Shown piece by piece: positions 48,601 to 57,824 of a stretch of DNA of 64,000 nt. A program made the position numbers and the translations under genes. The notes beneath the pieces were generated by a model. It did no database searches, was not told the DNA's origin, and saw only the letters and a list, made by a program, of their open reading frames with translations. This stretch comes from Acanthochlamys bracteata (Eukaryota; Streptophyta; Magnoliopsida; Pandanales; Velloziaceae): assembly GCA_019914995.1 (NCBI GenBank), contig CM034130.1, positions 5,208,001-5,272,000 on the forward strand. The letters run 5' to 3'. Position 1 is the first letter of the stretch; every line of letters begins with the position of its first letter.

Positions 48601-48625
48601 CTTCGGCACCTGCGGATTCCTCCAT
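45621..48625 (-). CDS. HSFA3: Class A heat-shock transcription factor, HSFA3-like (two exons)
   Basis: Nuclear activator of heat and drought response genes; it binds heat-shock elements as a trimer. Exon 1 is 48625-48158 (156 codons) and exon 2 is 46736-45621, giving 527 residues. The 1.4-kb intron splits the DNA-binding domain exactly after QLNTY, the position conserved in plant HSFs; GT-AG borders and phase fit. A 95-residue Pro/Ser-rich N-terminus precedes the DNA-binding domain (about 96-186: [16 protein letters not shown] ... [37 protein letters not shown]). The HR-A/B coiled coil follows at about 208-270, with [26 protein letters not shown] is a possible NLS. Trp-containing acidic AHA-like patches ([14 protein letters not shown] and SSLWEAG) lie near the C-terminus, so it is class A. 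The [13 protein letters not shown] wording and the AHA style point to HSFA3. A1 or A2 is less likely; subclass confidence is about 0.75. Confidence 0.93.
46737..48157 (-). other. Intron of the heat-shock factor gene
   Basis: 1421-bp GT-AG intron. It contains a (CT)n-(CA)n microsatellite at about 47075-47107 and otherwise unremarkable sequence; no nested gene was seen. Confidence 0.85.
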
Positions 48626-48688
48626 TAAAAGTGGTTACGATAAAAAACGAGAACTAAAAAATTGAAAGAAAGGAATCAATTTGCTTGA

Positions 48689-48696
48689 TATTTATA
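48689..48696 (-). promoter_or_regulatory. TATA box of the heat-shock factor gene
   Basis: On the minus strand CCTATAAATATC, about 65 bp upstream of the ATG, implying a short leader of some 35 nt. Confidence 0.6.
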
Positions 48697-48710
48697 GGGT
48701 TCGGTGAGAA

Positions 48711-48716
48711 ACCGAC
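48711..48716 (+). promoter_or_regulatory. DRE/CRT core just upstream of the TATA box
   Basis: ACCGAC matches the RCCGAC core bound by DREB/CBF factors, 15 bp beyond the TATA box. HSFA3 in Arabidopsis is known to be switched on by DREB2A through such sites, so this supports the HSFA3 assignment. A single 6-bp match can arise by chance. Confidence 0.45.
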
Positions 48717-49000
48717 TTATTGTTTACAGAGATGGCTTTCCAATGTCTAGCAGCCACATCGACGACGATGAGATTGTCCTGCATCTGGATTGGTTGATAA
48801 GAAGATTCAGCCTTGTAGGATCGTAAGATTTTCACTGGTGAGATATTTTTTACACAAGTATAAAATATTTAAATGTCTCCAGAATGTTCATGCTGCTTCT
48901 TAGCAGCGAAGGAAGTGAAGTTTAGATATGAGAATGAATTATGTGGCGGTGGTGTTTACGCGTTTCTTAAGTTCCGTTTTCTCACGTCTCCGTCACCGGC

Positions 49001-49006
49001 ACCGAC
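49001..49006 (+). promoter_or_regulatory. Second DRE/CRT core upstream of the heat-shock factor gene
   Basis: Another ACCGAC (in ggcACCGACatcg), about 375 bp upstream of the ATG, in a locally GC-richer stretch that also contains 'ctcacgtctc' (an ACGT core). Confidence 0.4.
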
Positions 49007-49009
49007 ATC

Positions 49010-51211
49010 GACGAAGAAATTGAGAGCGACTCGTCCATCCGGTTAATAGGTTCGAATTCCATGGAAAAGTCCTTGCTTCTTCACTGTATTGTCGTAGTAT
49101 CGAGGTGGCGTGGTATTCTGACTAGTTAATTTACCCACACAGCTTATAAAAACCCAAAATGAAGATAGAAAAGAAAAAATAACGAGAGCAAGAGCTACAG
49201 GTTGACGCAAGCAGCATCTAAATTTCGAGGATAAAAAATAAAAAAAAAGAAGAAGCAGAACGTATTTGCTGATGCTTGCAGGAACGTAGTTCTTAGACAT
49301 AGAACACCTTACAAATTTTTACATCATTTAGATTGGTATCTGCAACTCCGCAGCACCATTTGAGAAAAGCTAAGATCGATTCAAGAACTATGCTGTTTGC
49401 GATTCTCAAATACACCCTTAGAAAAGAAAAATTACTGGTTTTATCAAAATGTGACGACTGCCAGTGTGGGAATTATACCAAAAAGGAAGCAACAATAATC
49501 TTTTAGGCGAACAATTTGGTAATTGCTGCCTGCCAACATTTACCATTCAGAACGTACACGAATATAGCATCATTGAAAAGCTACATACACCTGAGAGAAT
49601 TGAACAATCTATTCCAAGTGGCAAAAGTATGTAATAAGAAATCCCTTTCAATTAAAATTACTTCCGAAAACAACTAAAATATTCATCTACAAGACAACAG
49701 CGACATCATGAACCTGATCAGAAGTCCCACGGTGAATATCAAAGTTTACTCATTTAAACTTGTATAGATATTGGCACATTGAAAAATTTATTCCACGCAG
49801 CAAATTCTGCAATAAGTAATCGATCTGGAAACAAACTAAATAGTTCATCCTCAGGATAAGAGCAGCATCATGCAGAAATTAAACATTCAAGAGATCAGCA
49901 GTCCCAAGGTCATTGAACAGGAGTATTCTACTCATTATACATCCTTTGATATTGCTCACAAGTTTTAGGATTTCAATTCATTGCTTAGAAAAAAACGAAA
50001 ACAGCAAATTGAATTTCAATTAGAACATACTAGTAGGATGCAGCAAACCACATTATTGATCATGATGAGAAGATTCTATGACATATAGCAGTATATCTAG
50101 TTGTCTCACTCATAGCAAATTTAATCATAGAAATCAATGCACCAGTATGAAGGTGTGCAGTGTCAAGAAACTCAGAATCAGCAGAATTAGAATAGATTAC
50201 ATTCAACAACAACAACATCAACAAACTAAGCCTTTATCCCACTTGTGTGAGGTTGGCTACATGAATTTCTCCATTCCGTTCTATTATAAACCAGATCTAG
50301 CGAAAGACCCAAATAAGATAAATTAAGGTGAATCTCCATTTATTAAGGTGGAGAAGGTGCATGAAGGTGTGTCAAGAAACTCAAAATCACCAGAAAGATA
50401 AATTACATCCAAATTGCAAAGTTAAAGTTGTCTGAACCTCACTTGTGCCAAACACAGCAAACGAGGCTATAATATGCAGACAACATATATTACTGTAGAG
50501 TAAAGAAATCATCAATTAGGTCTGATTTGTTTCCAAAAAATAACTGAATTGGACTGAAACCCATGCAAAATCTGGTAGAAAAAATTTTATCTGGAGAAGG
50601 ATTATCATATACAGAGTTATTGAAACTTCAGTTACCATTTCATCTTGAGACTCTATCTTCAAGGAAGTATGAAAGAGAATGTGGAAACAACTGCACTGTG
50701 CATGCAGGAGAGAAACCAACAAGGACCTAGATGATCAAGTCACACAAGATCTTACAGCCAATTAGCACGGTTGCCTTCTACAAGTAGGACAAAAAAATTG
50801 CACAGCCAATTAGCATCAATACCTTACAGTCAATTAGCACGGAATTATGTCACTTCAGGCAATTGAACTTGTTAAGCATTGGTATTTCAAAATTCATCCC
50901 ATCGAAATACTGAAGCAAAATCAATACATCATACTACTAAATCCATATGGCTAAGCTAGTCTATGTGTAGAAAGTTTGTAGGATCCAGGAGACTCCTTAT
51001 AGAAGAAGTGTAATGAATCTAAACCGTACTACATGAAGTTCATAAGAAAAGGAAGACGTAACAAAAAATAATATGATTGACGCAGAAAAAAACCTAGCAG
51101 TCTTGAGTTAGCTCTCGTCTCCTTACATTTCTCTGCACAAAATTAATCTTCGAAAAGACAATGCTCCTTATAAGTCTGTACACCAAGTTAGTCTTCACAT
51201 GGATATGTGCA
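49010..51211. other. Intergenic between heat-shock factor and methyltransferase genes
   Basis: No protein-coding gene was recognised in 2.2 kb. It is moderately AT-rich, unlike the MITE-filled DNA elsewhere, and could hold the long 3' part of the minus-strand methyltransferase transcript (next to 51211) or a non-coding transcript. 49900-50300 and 50340-50410 share 'agaaactca' and 'gaaggtgtg' words, a small internal duplication. Confidence 0.35.
50203..50295 (+). repeat. Possible SINE-derived fragment
   Basis: 'acaacaacaacatcaaca' followed by 'gcctttatcccacttgtgtg' and 'ggttggctacatgaatt' resembles a phrase found dispersed in many angiosperm genomes and linked to plant SINE families. No A-tail, polymerase III box pair or target duplication was confirmed. 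Confidence 0.4.
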
Positions 51212-52606
51212 TCAGATTTTCATAATACTATCCACAAGCTTCTCTCCAACAGCTTTCTTCAGCTTCTGAATCCAAATAGCACCTTCATCAATACAATTTG
51301 ACTCAAGCGATGATGAAGAAGCAATGAGAACATAGCTCTCACCATTGTCCACGTCTATCTGATGCATTTCAGGGAAGATCTCACGAACAGAATCAATGAA
51401 TTTGCTATAAAATGACTGATCCTGAGGAATGACATTTACTATCAGAGCTCCATACTTCTTGAGAACCAACTTCAGAGCACTAAGAACATCATACTGAGTG
51501 AAGTTCACTGGTGGAGCACTAGCACCACCTGTAGGATCTTCTGCATCCAGATCAACCATGATGACATCAAAACATTCTTTACTCTCCTCAACATCTTCAG
51601 CAAGCCTTTTGATGAACTCAAACCCATCACGAACATGAACCTCCATATCCTCTCCTTCAACCAAGCTGAAATGTCTACGGGCTACATCAATAACGACCGG
51701 ATCGGCTTCAACTCCTACTACATGAAACCCCAACTTCACCTGCAAGAACATAAGGAATATTCCCCCACCAACACCAAGACACAGAGCTTTTGGTTTACCG
51801 CTCAGTTCACTCAGTGAAGTTGCCGCTGAAGCAATGCCAGCAGCCATGGCAGCCAGGTAAGGCTGAACCAGTGAGTCCATATCGGGCTTAAACCCAGAAG
51901 AGTCCAGATTTAAGAGCCTGACCTGTGTCTGGACGAGATTAGGCATCCGCTTGAAGCGCAACCTTCTTCTCGGCTCCGGCTCTTGGGCTCCATCACCGAA
52001 CTGAGGAAGAAGGAGAACATCTTCCACTATAAGATCACCGACGACAGGGCCAGAAAGGATCTCGATTGGAATGCTTCTGATGACATCGTCTTCGTATGCG
52101 ACGAATGGTATATCGGGATTTTCTCCTGCTTCCTTAGGGCAGAAAGACTGAAGTAGAGGAAGAAGCTTGACCGAAACACCCTCCATGGCGAGGGCATTCT
52201 TGTCAATTTGGGTCTGGGTAAGAGTGAACCCCACCGGAGAGTGAGTTAACGGTTGATGACCGAGGAGAATAAGTCGTGAGAAGGACGGAGAAGACGATAG
52301 AAGGAGTTGAAGATGGCCGGAAAATGTGGAGAAAAGCCAATCAGTTTCACGACCGATTGGGACGACCATGACGGCTGTGGACATAATCGCTGGAGTAGAT
52401 GATGATGTGGCACGTTTTGGGGAGGCGATCGCCAGTGAAGACGATGAGCTGGCATGATCGGAGACGACTGCGGCGGCGATGGGGGAATCGAGGACAGCGA
52501 TGCGAATTAGAGGAGCAGAGCAGGGATCGATGGGGTGGGGAATGGTGAAGGAGGCGAACCGGTTTGGGCGGATTTGGTCGAACTCGCCCTGATCCACCGG
52601 AGCCAT
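51212..52606 (-). CDS. Spermidine-synthase-fold / METTL13-like SAM methyltransferase
   Basis: Single-exon gene for a 464-residue protein of the class I SAM-dependent methyltransferases, spermidine synthase-like. SAM-binding motif I is LCLGVGGGIFLMF (275-287) and the acidic motif II is VGVEADPVVIDVARRHF (297-313). Motif IV is FDVIMVDLDAEDPTGGASAPP (about 356-376), the wording seen in the C-terminal domain of METTL13/eEF1A methyltransferases rather than in true spermidine synthases, which carry a conserved polyamine pocket. The N-terminal 230 residues are variable (Ser/Ala-rich 50-75) and may be a substrate module. ATG 52606 is the first in frame. A TATA-like stretch lies about 115 bp upstream. 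The substrate is unknown; a lysine methyltransferase on a translation factor is one guess from the family. No targeting peptide is clear. Confidence 0.9.
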   Translation of the reverse strand: MAPVDQGEFDQIRPNRFASFTIPHPIDPCSAPLIRIAVLDSPIAAAVVSDHASSSSSLAIASPKRATSSSTPAIMSTAVMVVPIGRETDWLFSTFSGHLQLLLSSSPSFSRLILLGHQPLTHSPVGFTLTQTQIDKNALAMEGVSVKLLPLLQSFCPKEAGENPDIPFVAYEDDVIRSIPIEILSGPVVGDLIVEDVLLLPQFGDGAQEPEPRRRLRFKRMPNLVQTQVRLLNLDSSGFKPDMDSLVQPYLAAMAAGIASAATSLSELSGKPKALCLGVGGGIFLMFLQVKLGFHVVGVEADPVVIDVARRHFSLVEGEDMEVHVRDGFEFIKRLAEDVEESKECFDVIMVDLDAEDPTGGASAPPVNFTQYDVLSALKLVLKKYGALIVNVIPQDQSFYSKFIDSVREIFPEMHQIDVDNGESYVLIASSSSLESNCIDEGAIWIQKLKKAVGEKLVDSIMKI

Positions 52607-52721
52607 TCGAATTCGTAGATTGAATTTCTTTTCTTTTTTTGCTTGACTTTGACTTTTGTGGATTTGACTTCTAAAGAAATGAATATCATCAGAGATGGAC
52701 GGTATGGACCATGAATAATGA

Positions 52722-52729
52722 ATATATAC
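52722..52729 (-). promoter_or_regulatory. TATA-like box of the methyltransferase gene
   Basis: On the minus strand TATATATT about 115 bp upstream of the ATG, followed by a purine/pyrimidine-mixed leader. Confidence 0.4.
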
Positions 52730-52739
52730 ACGCGTGAAA

Positions 52740-53227
52740 CAGTTGGGAAGATTATGGACTTTTAGCGGTCGCGAGCAGTTGGGCCATTGGACTGTAGCAG
52801 CCTACTTTCCTAAGCGGTTACTGAGTTTGTTGTTCGTTGCTTGGTCTACCAGAGTCGCGGTTAAACACGGAAAGAAACATATGTACCATTTATTATTGTA
52901 GATTAGAAACTAGGTATGTGTATAATAAGTTAGCAACAATTTTATATGTCAAGGGGCTGGTTAGGTCTAATGTATGTCAAATAATATAATTGTCTAACAT
53001 GCAAGTTTCTCTAACATTTGACAAATATATAGTTAGATGCATGTCATATATAACTTACATTTTGCTAACATATAAATCATATAAAAATATAATAATATCA
53101 ATTAAAAATTAATACGTCAAAATTTTCAATTATTTGCTAATATAATGACATTTTGTCATCGAACTCGCTAATAAAGATTATTTGTTATAGTTTTAGATTA
53201 TATATGAACTCAATATGTAAATCAAGA
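52740..53227. other. Intergenic
   Basis: Promoter side of the methyltransferase gene, then AT-rich sequence; nothing else recognised. Confidence 0.35.
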
Positions 53228-53585
53228 AGGGGCACTCTCTTTTCTGATTTATGATCGGAGTGATCTCTAAATTCAATTTCCACCGTTGGATGTGAATAAC
53301 TATGAAATAAAAATATATTCATAAAATTTCAGCTCAATCGGAATACGAATTCACCTTCATCCGGTCACTTGATTAAGATGATAGAAATGATACAACATAT
53401 ATATTTTTTAGTTTTTGTACTTTCTGTCATCTTGATCAAGTGATCGGATGTAGGTGCGTGCTCCGATTGAGCTGAAAATTTATAGGTATGCTTCTAACTC
53501 AAAGCGTTTCATATCTAACGGTGAAAATTGGATTTGAAGGTCACATCGGCTATAAACTGAGGAGTGAGTATCCGTAAGTGCCCCT
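53228..53585. repeat. Fold-back element, family C copy
   Basis: 358 bp, ends AGGGGCACT / AGTGCCCCT. Arms are complementary over most of their length: 'aaattcaatttccaccgttg' against 'taacggtgaaaattggattt', 'atttcagctcaatcgga' against 'tccgattgagctgaaaat', and 'ggtcacttgattaagatga' against 'tcatcttgatcaagtgatc'. The whole element is a near-continuous hairpin of about 165-bp arms. Non-coding. The superfamily is unknown, as target duplications are not clear. Confidence 0.7.
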
Positions 53586-54204
53586 AAAGAAAAAATACTC
53601 CTATCTCTTCCATATATATATATATATATCATTTTTATAGAAAAAGTTAGAAAAAATTGATTCGTGCGCCGATTGAATTAAAATTTTGTTAATTTATTCC
53701 TAATTTTTTATATTCAACTGTAGAAATTAAACTTAGAATTTTGTACCTGCGAAACTGTGCTAGTGTGTACGGATTTATATTTAAGTAGTGATGTGCACAT
53801 AACACTACTCATTTATATATATTCATCACTTTTAAAATCCTAACCATTCATCATATAAATAAAATTTTCATCATTTTCTCATTAATAGTTTCATGTTATT
53901 AGAGTTTTTCGATCTTCAGAATTATTATTATTTTAATTCAAGATTTCTACCTCAGTCGGCAAATAATTTTCGTCGCCTCTACACTAAGTCGTGTGATCTC
54001 CTCCATCTCCATTTTTTTGGTTTATGATGAGCAAGCTCTTCCTTTCCTTCGACTGCTTCATCGCTTTTACAATCGTTGTTACTATATTTTTCTTCCCCTC
54101 ACTATTGTTTTAGCGATCAATAAACAAAAAAAATTCCTTATTTTCTTTTTTCTCATCTTTCCCGACTACGTTTGTAGGGTTTCTCCATATCGAGAGTGCC
54201 ACTT

Positions 54205-54440
54205 AAATGCCTAGCCCATCTAGATCTAACTCTAACTAGCCCATCTCAGCCTAACTTAAGCCTAATAACTATGCTGTTGACTAGGCCCAACCCAAACTAG
54301 CTTAGACTAGGCCAATTTGTAAGGCCTAGCCTAGACCAAGCCATTCACCAGGTCCAACCCATACTAGAACCAGGCTTAGCCTAGATTTTTTCGCTTAGCT
54401 TAGTACATAGGCAAAGGTTGTTAGCCAAGCTAAGGCCTTA
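54205..54440. repeat. Stretch rich in tagccca / ggcctagcc motifs
   Basis: Short words such as 'tagcccatct', 'aggcccaaccca' and 'ggcctagcctag' recur in both orientations, like the subterminal motif clusters of hAT-type elements. Clear terminal repeats were not found. It sits inside the old copia fossil. Confidence 0.35.
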
Positions 54441-55799
54441 ATAAGTAATTACAAAAAGTATTAATAATATTTTAGTCTGAGCATTTTAGATAGCATTTCT
54501 ATGGCTCCCTACTGACCTTCACTAATTTTTCGCTAGGTTCTGCTCATATAGGGTTGATAGGGCATCGATCGTTAGAACTACTTTTTCTGGTGGAAGCCTT
54601 CTTGTTAATTTAGATGGCTTTTCACCATTCTTCTTCACCAGGGGATGGTATTACATCTAAGACTAGGAACAATATTCGTGTCACAAAAGACATCTGGGAT
54701 AATTACGATTAGTACATCTTCGCGTTCATCATTACTACTATTGATCAATCCCTTTGTCCAGATCTCGATGATATTTCGATTACTGTATTGTTATATAGGC
54801 ATTCAACTACTCAACTTATTTAATTGAGGGCTTCAAGGTATATCAGTTGCTTATAAAGAATTTGGCTACTGGATAAAGTGATTGCACTATTTAAGAGTTC
54901 TTTATACTGATTCGATGCTTCTAGCGCGAGCTCATGAAACTTGAGAGATTTTTACCTCCAGCGCATGATTGTACGTGAACTCGCCACCGATATTATTAAT
55001 CAAATTTCGACAGCCGGCGTCAAATTGAAGCTCATGACTTGGTAATCAAGTAAGTCGAATCAATATCGTAACTGGATCGCTAGTTTTTTATTGGACCCGA
55101 CCAATCCGGTCCGAATCTGCTACACTCTTACTACACTGCTTGCAATCTCTTTTAGCTATAATTTTTATCTCGACGTCTAAGTCTGCACAATTATTGCTGC
55201 TAATTTACATACTTCGCCTTCCACGTAGGGAGAGGAGAGGTCGTGGTCCTATTAGTAGGACCTTTTCTCAAACTTCCTACACTCAAGAAAAGCTTGTCAT
55301 TCTAGTTTTACTTATTATGCTCGTTGACAGGCTAGTTCTTCTTACTTTTATTGAGAGAAGTCAGATTACTTTATACATATTTATTTTCAGCTTCATTCAT
55401 CTACTTACTCAGTATGTATAGCGCACAAAGGACAAATATTTATAATTGACTCACACTCTAGTTGCTCAAGTGCATTCTACTGATAGTACATCCATAGCTC
55501 TTCCTATCTTATATGATTCAGTAAATATTCAGTATTGCTTTTTCCAAGTAGTGTTTCATCTTCAGTGGCAGTCAGTATTCACCAACTCCTTGACCTATGC
55601 TTCTTCAGGGCTTTAGGTCATATAGCCGACTCCTTCGTTGTATATCTATGTGTTTATCTTAGATATTAAATTATGGTATATATCATTATATGACTCTCAT
55701 TCTATCATTTTTATCTAACACTATATTTTTACCATCACGCTTTCCCTATTATATGCGGCTGATAGCCTTTAGTTAATCATCACTTAATCTAGGTCCATT

Positions 55800-55981
55800 T
55801 GAAAACGAATTGAGAGAAAAAAAAAATAATAAAATTGATGATTAGTTTACATTCAATAGCTATATATATATAACTAATCATAAAAGTCTAACTAATAAAC
55901 ATAATCAATATAGGATTAAAATAATACTAAACGGGCCAAAAGAAGATGGGCTTATATATAAATTCAAATAATCTAACACGC
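55800..55981 (-). repeat. Copia LTR, reverse orientation (left end of the nested element)
   Basis: About 180 bp, from 'gaaaacgaattgagag' to 'aatctaaca', followed inward by a purine tract on the minus strand ('tttgaggggg' reading out of pol). It is therefore the 3' LTR of the minus-strand half. Confidence 0.75.
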
Positions 55982-56179
55982 CCCCTCAAACTCATGGAGG
56001 ATCAAGCAACATAAGTTTGCCCAATAATAGCTGAAATCTCGGTGTAAGGTGTGCCTTTGTAAAGAAATCTGTCAGTTAATCAGTAAAAGTCACATGTGGT
56101 AAGAAAATAGTGTCTGATAGAAAATGTTCACGAACAAAATGACAAGCAATCTCAATGTGTTTCGTCCGTTTATGAAAAC

Positions 56180-56640
56180 TTAGATTGCTCGCAATCTGAA
56201 TAGCACTTCGATTGTCACAGTATAAAGATGTAGATCCTGTAAGTGTAATTCCATATCGGACAGCAATCTACGCACATGAATAATCTCTCTAGTAGTAACA
56301 GCCATAGCTCTATACTCTGCTTTTGTAGAAGAACATGCAACTACTGCCTGTTTCTTGCTACGCCACGAGATCAACGAGTCAATAAGAAATAAATAGAAAT
56401 CTGTAGCAGATCGTCTGGTGGTTGGATCACTTGCCCAGTCTGCATCTGAAAAGACTCGAAGCTTCAAATTTGATGTAGAAGACATAAAAAGTGAGCGAGT
56501 AATTGTACCTCGAAGATATCTGAGAATTCGCAGTAAAGCACTATAATGTACTGATCGAGGTACAGAGACAAACTGACTGACAATACTAACTGCATGAGAA
56601 ATATCTGACCTCGTCAAACAAAGATATACAAGCTAACCAA
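56180..56640 (-). mobile_element. RT/RNase H part of the nested copia element (fossil)
   Basis: Minus-strand stretch with TRSDISHAVSIVSQFVSVP, RILRYLRGTITRSL, SDADWASDPTTRRS and KKQAVVACSSTKAEYRAM, the hallmark C-terminal end of copia pol. Partial. Confidence 0.88.
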
Positions 56641-56693
56641 CTAATCGTCTGTACCGATTAAGATTTGTGAGAGCTGAATATGGTGTTGATAAT

Positions 56694-56812
56694 AGTTAAA
56701 CTCTTATGGTTAGCTATATATATATAGCTATTGATTTAAATTAATCATCAACTATTATCATCAATTTTATTATATTTTTTTTCTCTCAATTCGTTTTATA
56801 GTATCAGAGCTA
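56694..56812 (+). repeat. Partial copia LTR (forward) with primer-binding site
   Basis: About 105 bp matching the complement of the terminal LTRs, ending 'ctctcaattcgtttta', followed directly by 'tagtatcagagc', close to the TGGTATCAGAGC initiator-Met primer site of plant copia elements. Confidence 0.75.
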
Positions 56813-56904
56813 TTCGATCTTAAGAATTTTCTCAAGTTTCAATTTAATTAAAATTTTTTTTCATCAGGTTAAATTTTTTTTTTTTGTCTAGTCTATAATC
56901 AGCA

Positions 56905-57824
56905 TGACCATTTTTTGTTTTTATTGTTGCAAGTCTGGTCATATTGTGGATAGTTATTTTTAACTTTATCTACATTTATTTTTACAATATCGAGAGCAAA
57001 TGAAGGCGAAATGTTTCTTTTCTTCAAATTGCTCTCAAGATCCTCAAGCACATATCGTTGATAGTGCACCGGCAGCTCGACAGATCTCTCCTGACTTTTC
57101 AGATATTAAGTATCGTCTTACTCAACTAGAATTCCAGCTTCAACAACAGTCATCATTTGTTGGCTCCTCTATATCTGCTTTTTCTACCTCTCCAGGTATG
57201 TCTTCTTTTTGGATATTAGATTCTGGTGCTTCTCATCACATGATTTCGAATGAGTCTTTATTATCCAAAACTATATTTTTGCCATAACATTTTCCATCCC
57301 TACACACAGCCGATGGTTATCAGTTACTCATTACCAAATCTGGATGTCTTATTTCAGATACTCTAACTTTACCCTTTGTCCTACATGTTCCATGCATTAC
57401 TTTTAATCTTATATCCATCAGTAGTCTTTGCGAGAGTGGATTTATTGTTACTTTTGATTCTATTACCTGCAATGTAAATAATACCTCGTACAAGCCAAAC
57501 GATTGGTTGTGCTCGTAGAAAGGGACGACTTTATTATTTAGAATATCTTCATATTTCTTTATCTAATCCTTCCATTATTAGTTGTGCTGCTGTTGTTTCA
57601 TCTACTGCTGATTTGTGGCATATACGTTTGGGTCATATTTCTGAATCTCGACTTAAAAATTTATTTTAAAGTGGAGCTCTCGGACAAGGGTCTTTTTCAC
57701 CACTATCTGCATGTATAGGTTGTAAATTGGCAAAATATTTAGCTCTTCCTTTCACTAAAAGTTTATTTAAAACCAAACGTCCTTTTGAGTTAGTTCATTC
57801 TGACATTTGGGGCCCCATACCTAT
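56905..57824 (+). mobile_element. gag end, protease and pre-integrase part of the nested copia element (fossil)
   Basis: Plus-strand: a knuckle-like CCKSGHIVDS, a Gln-rich linker, the protease signature WILDSGASHHM, HVPCITFNLISISSLCESGF, and the GAG-pre-integrase block LWHIRLGHISESRLKNL with CIGCKLAK, then the PFELVHSDIWGP start of the integrase core. Partial and broken. Confidence 0.85.

Noticed and set aside
49030-49070. 'ggttcgaattcc' considered as a tRNA T-arm
   Set aside because: No acceptor stem, D-arm or anticodon arm can be built around it. No tRNA or rRNA gene was found in the window.
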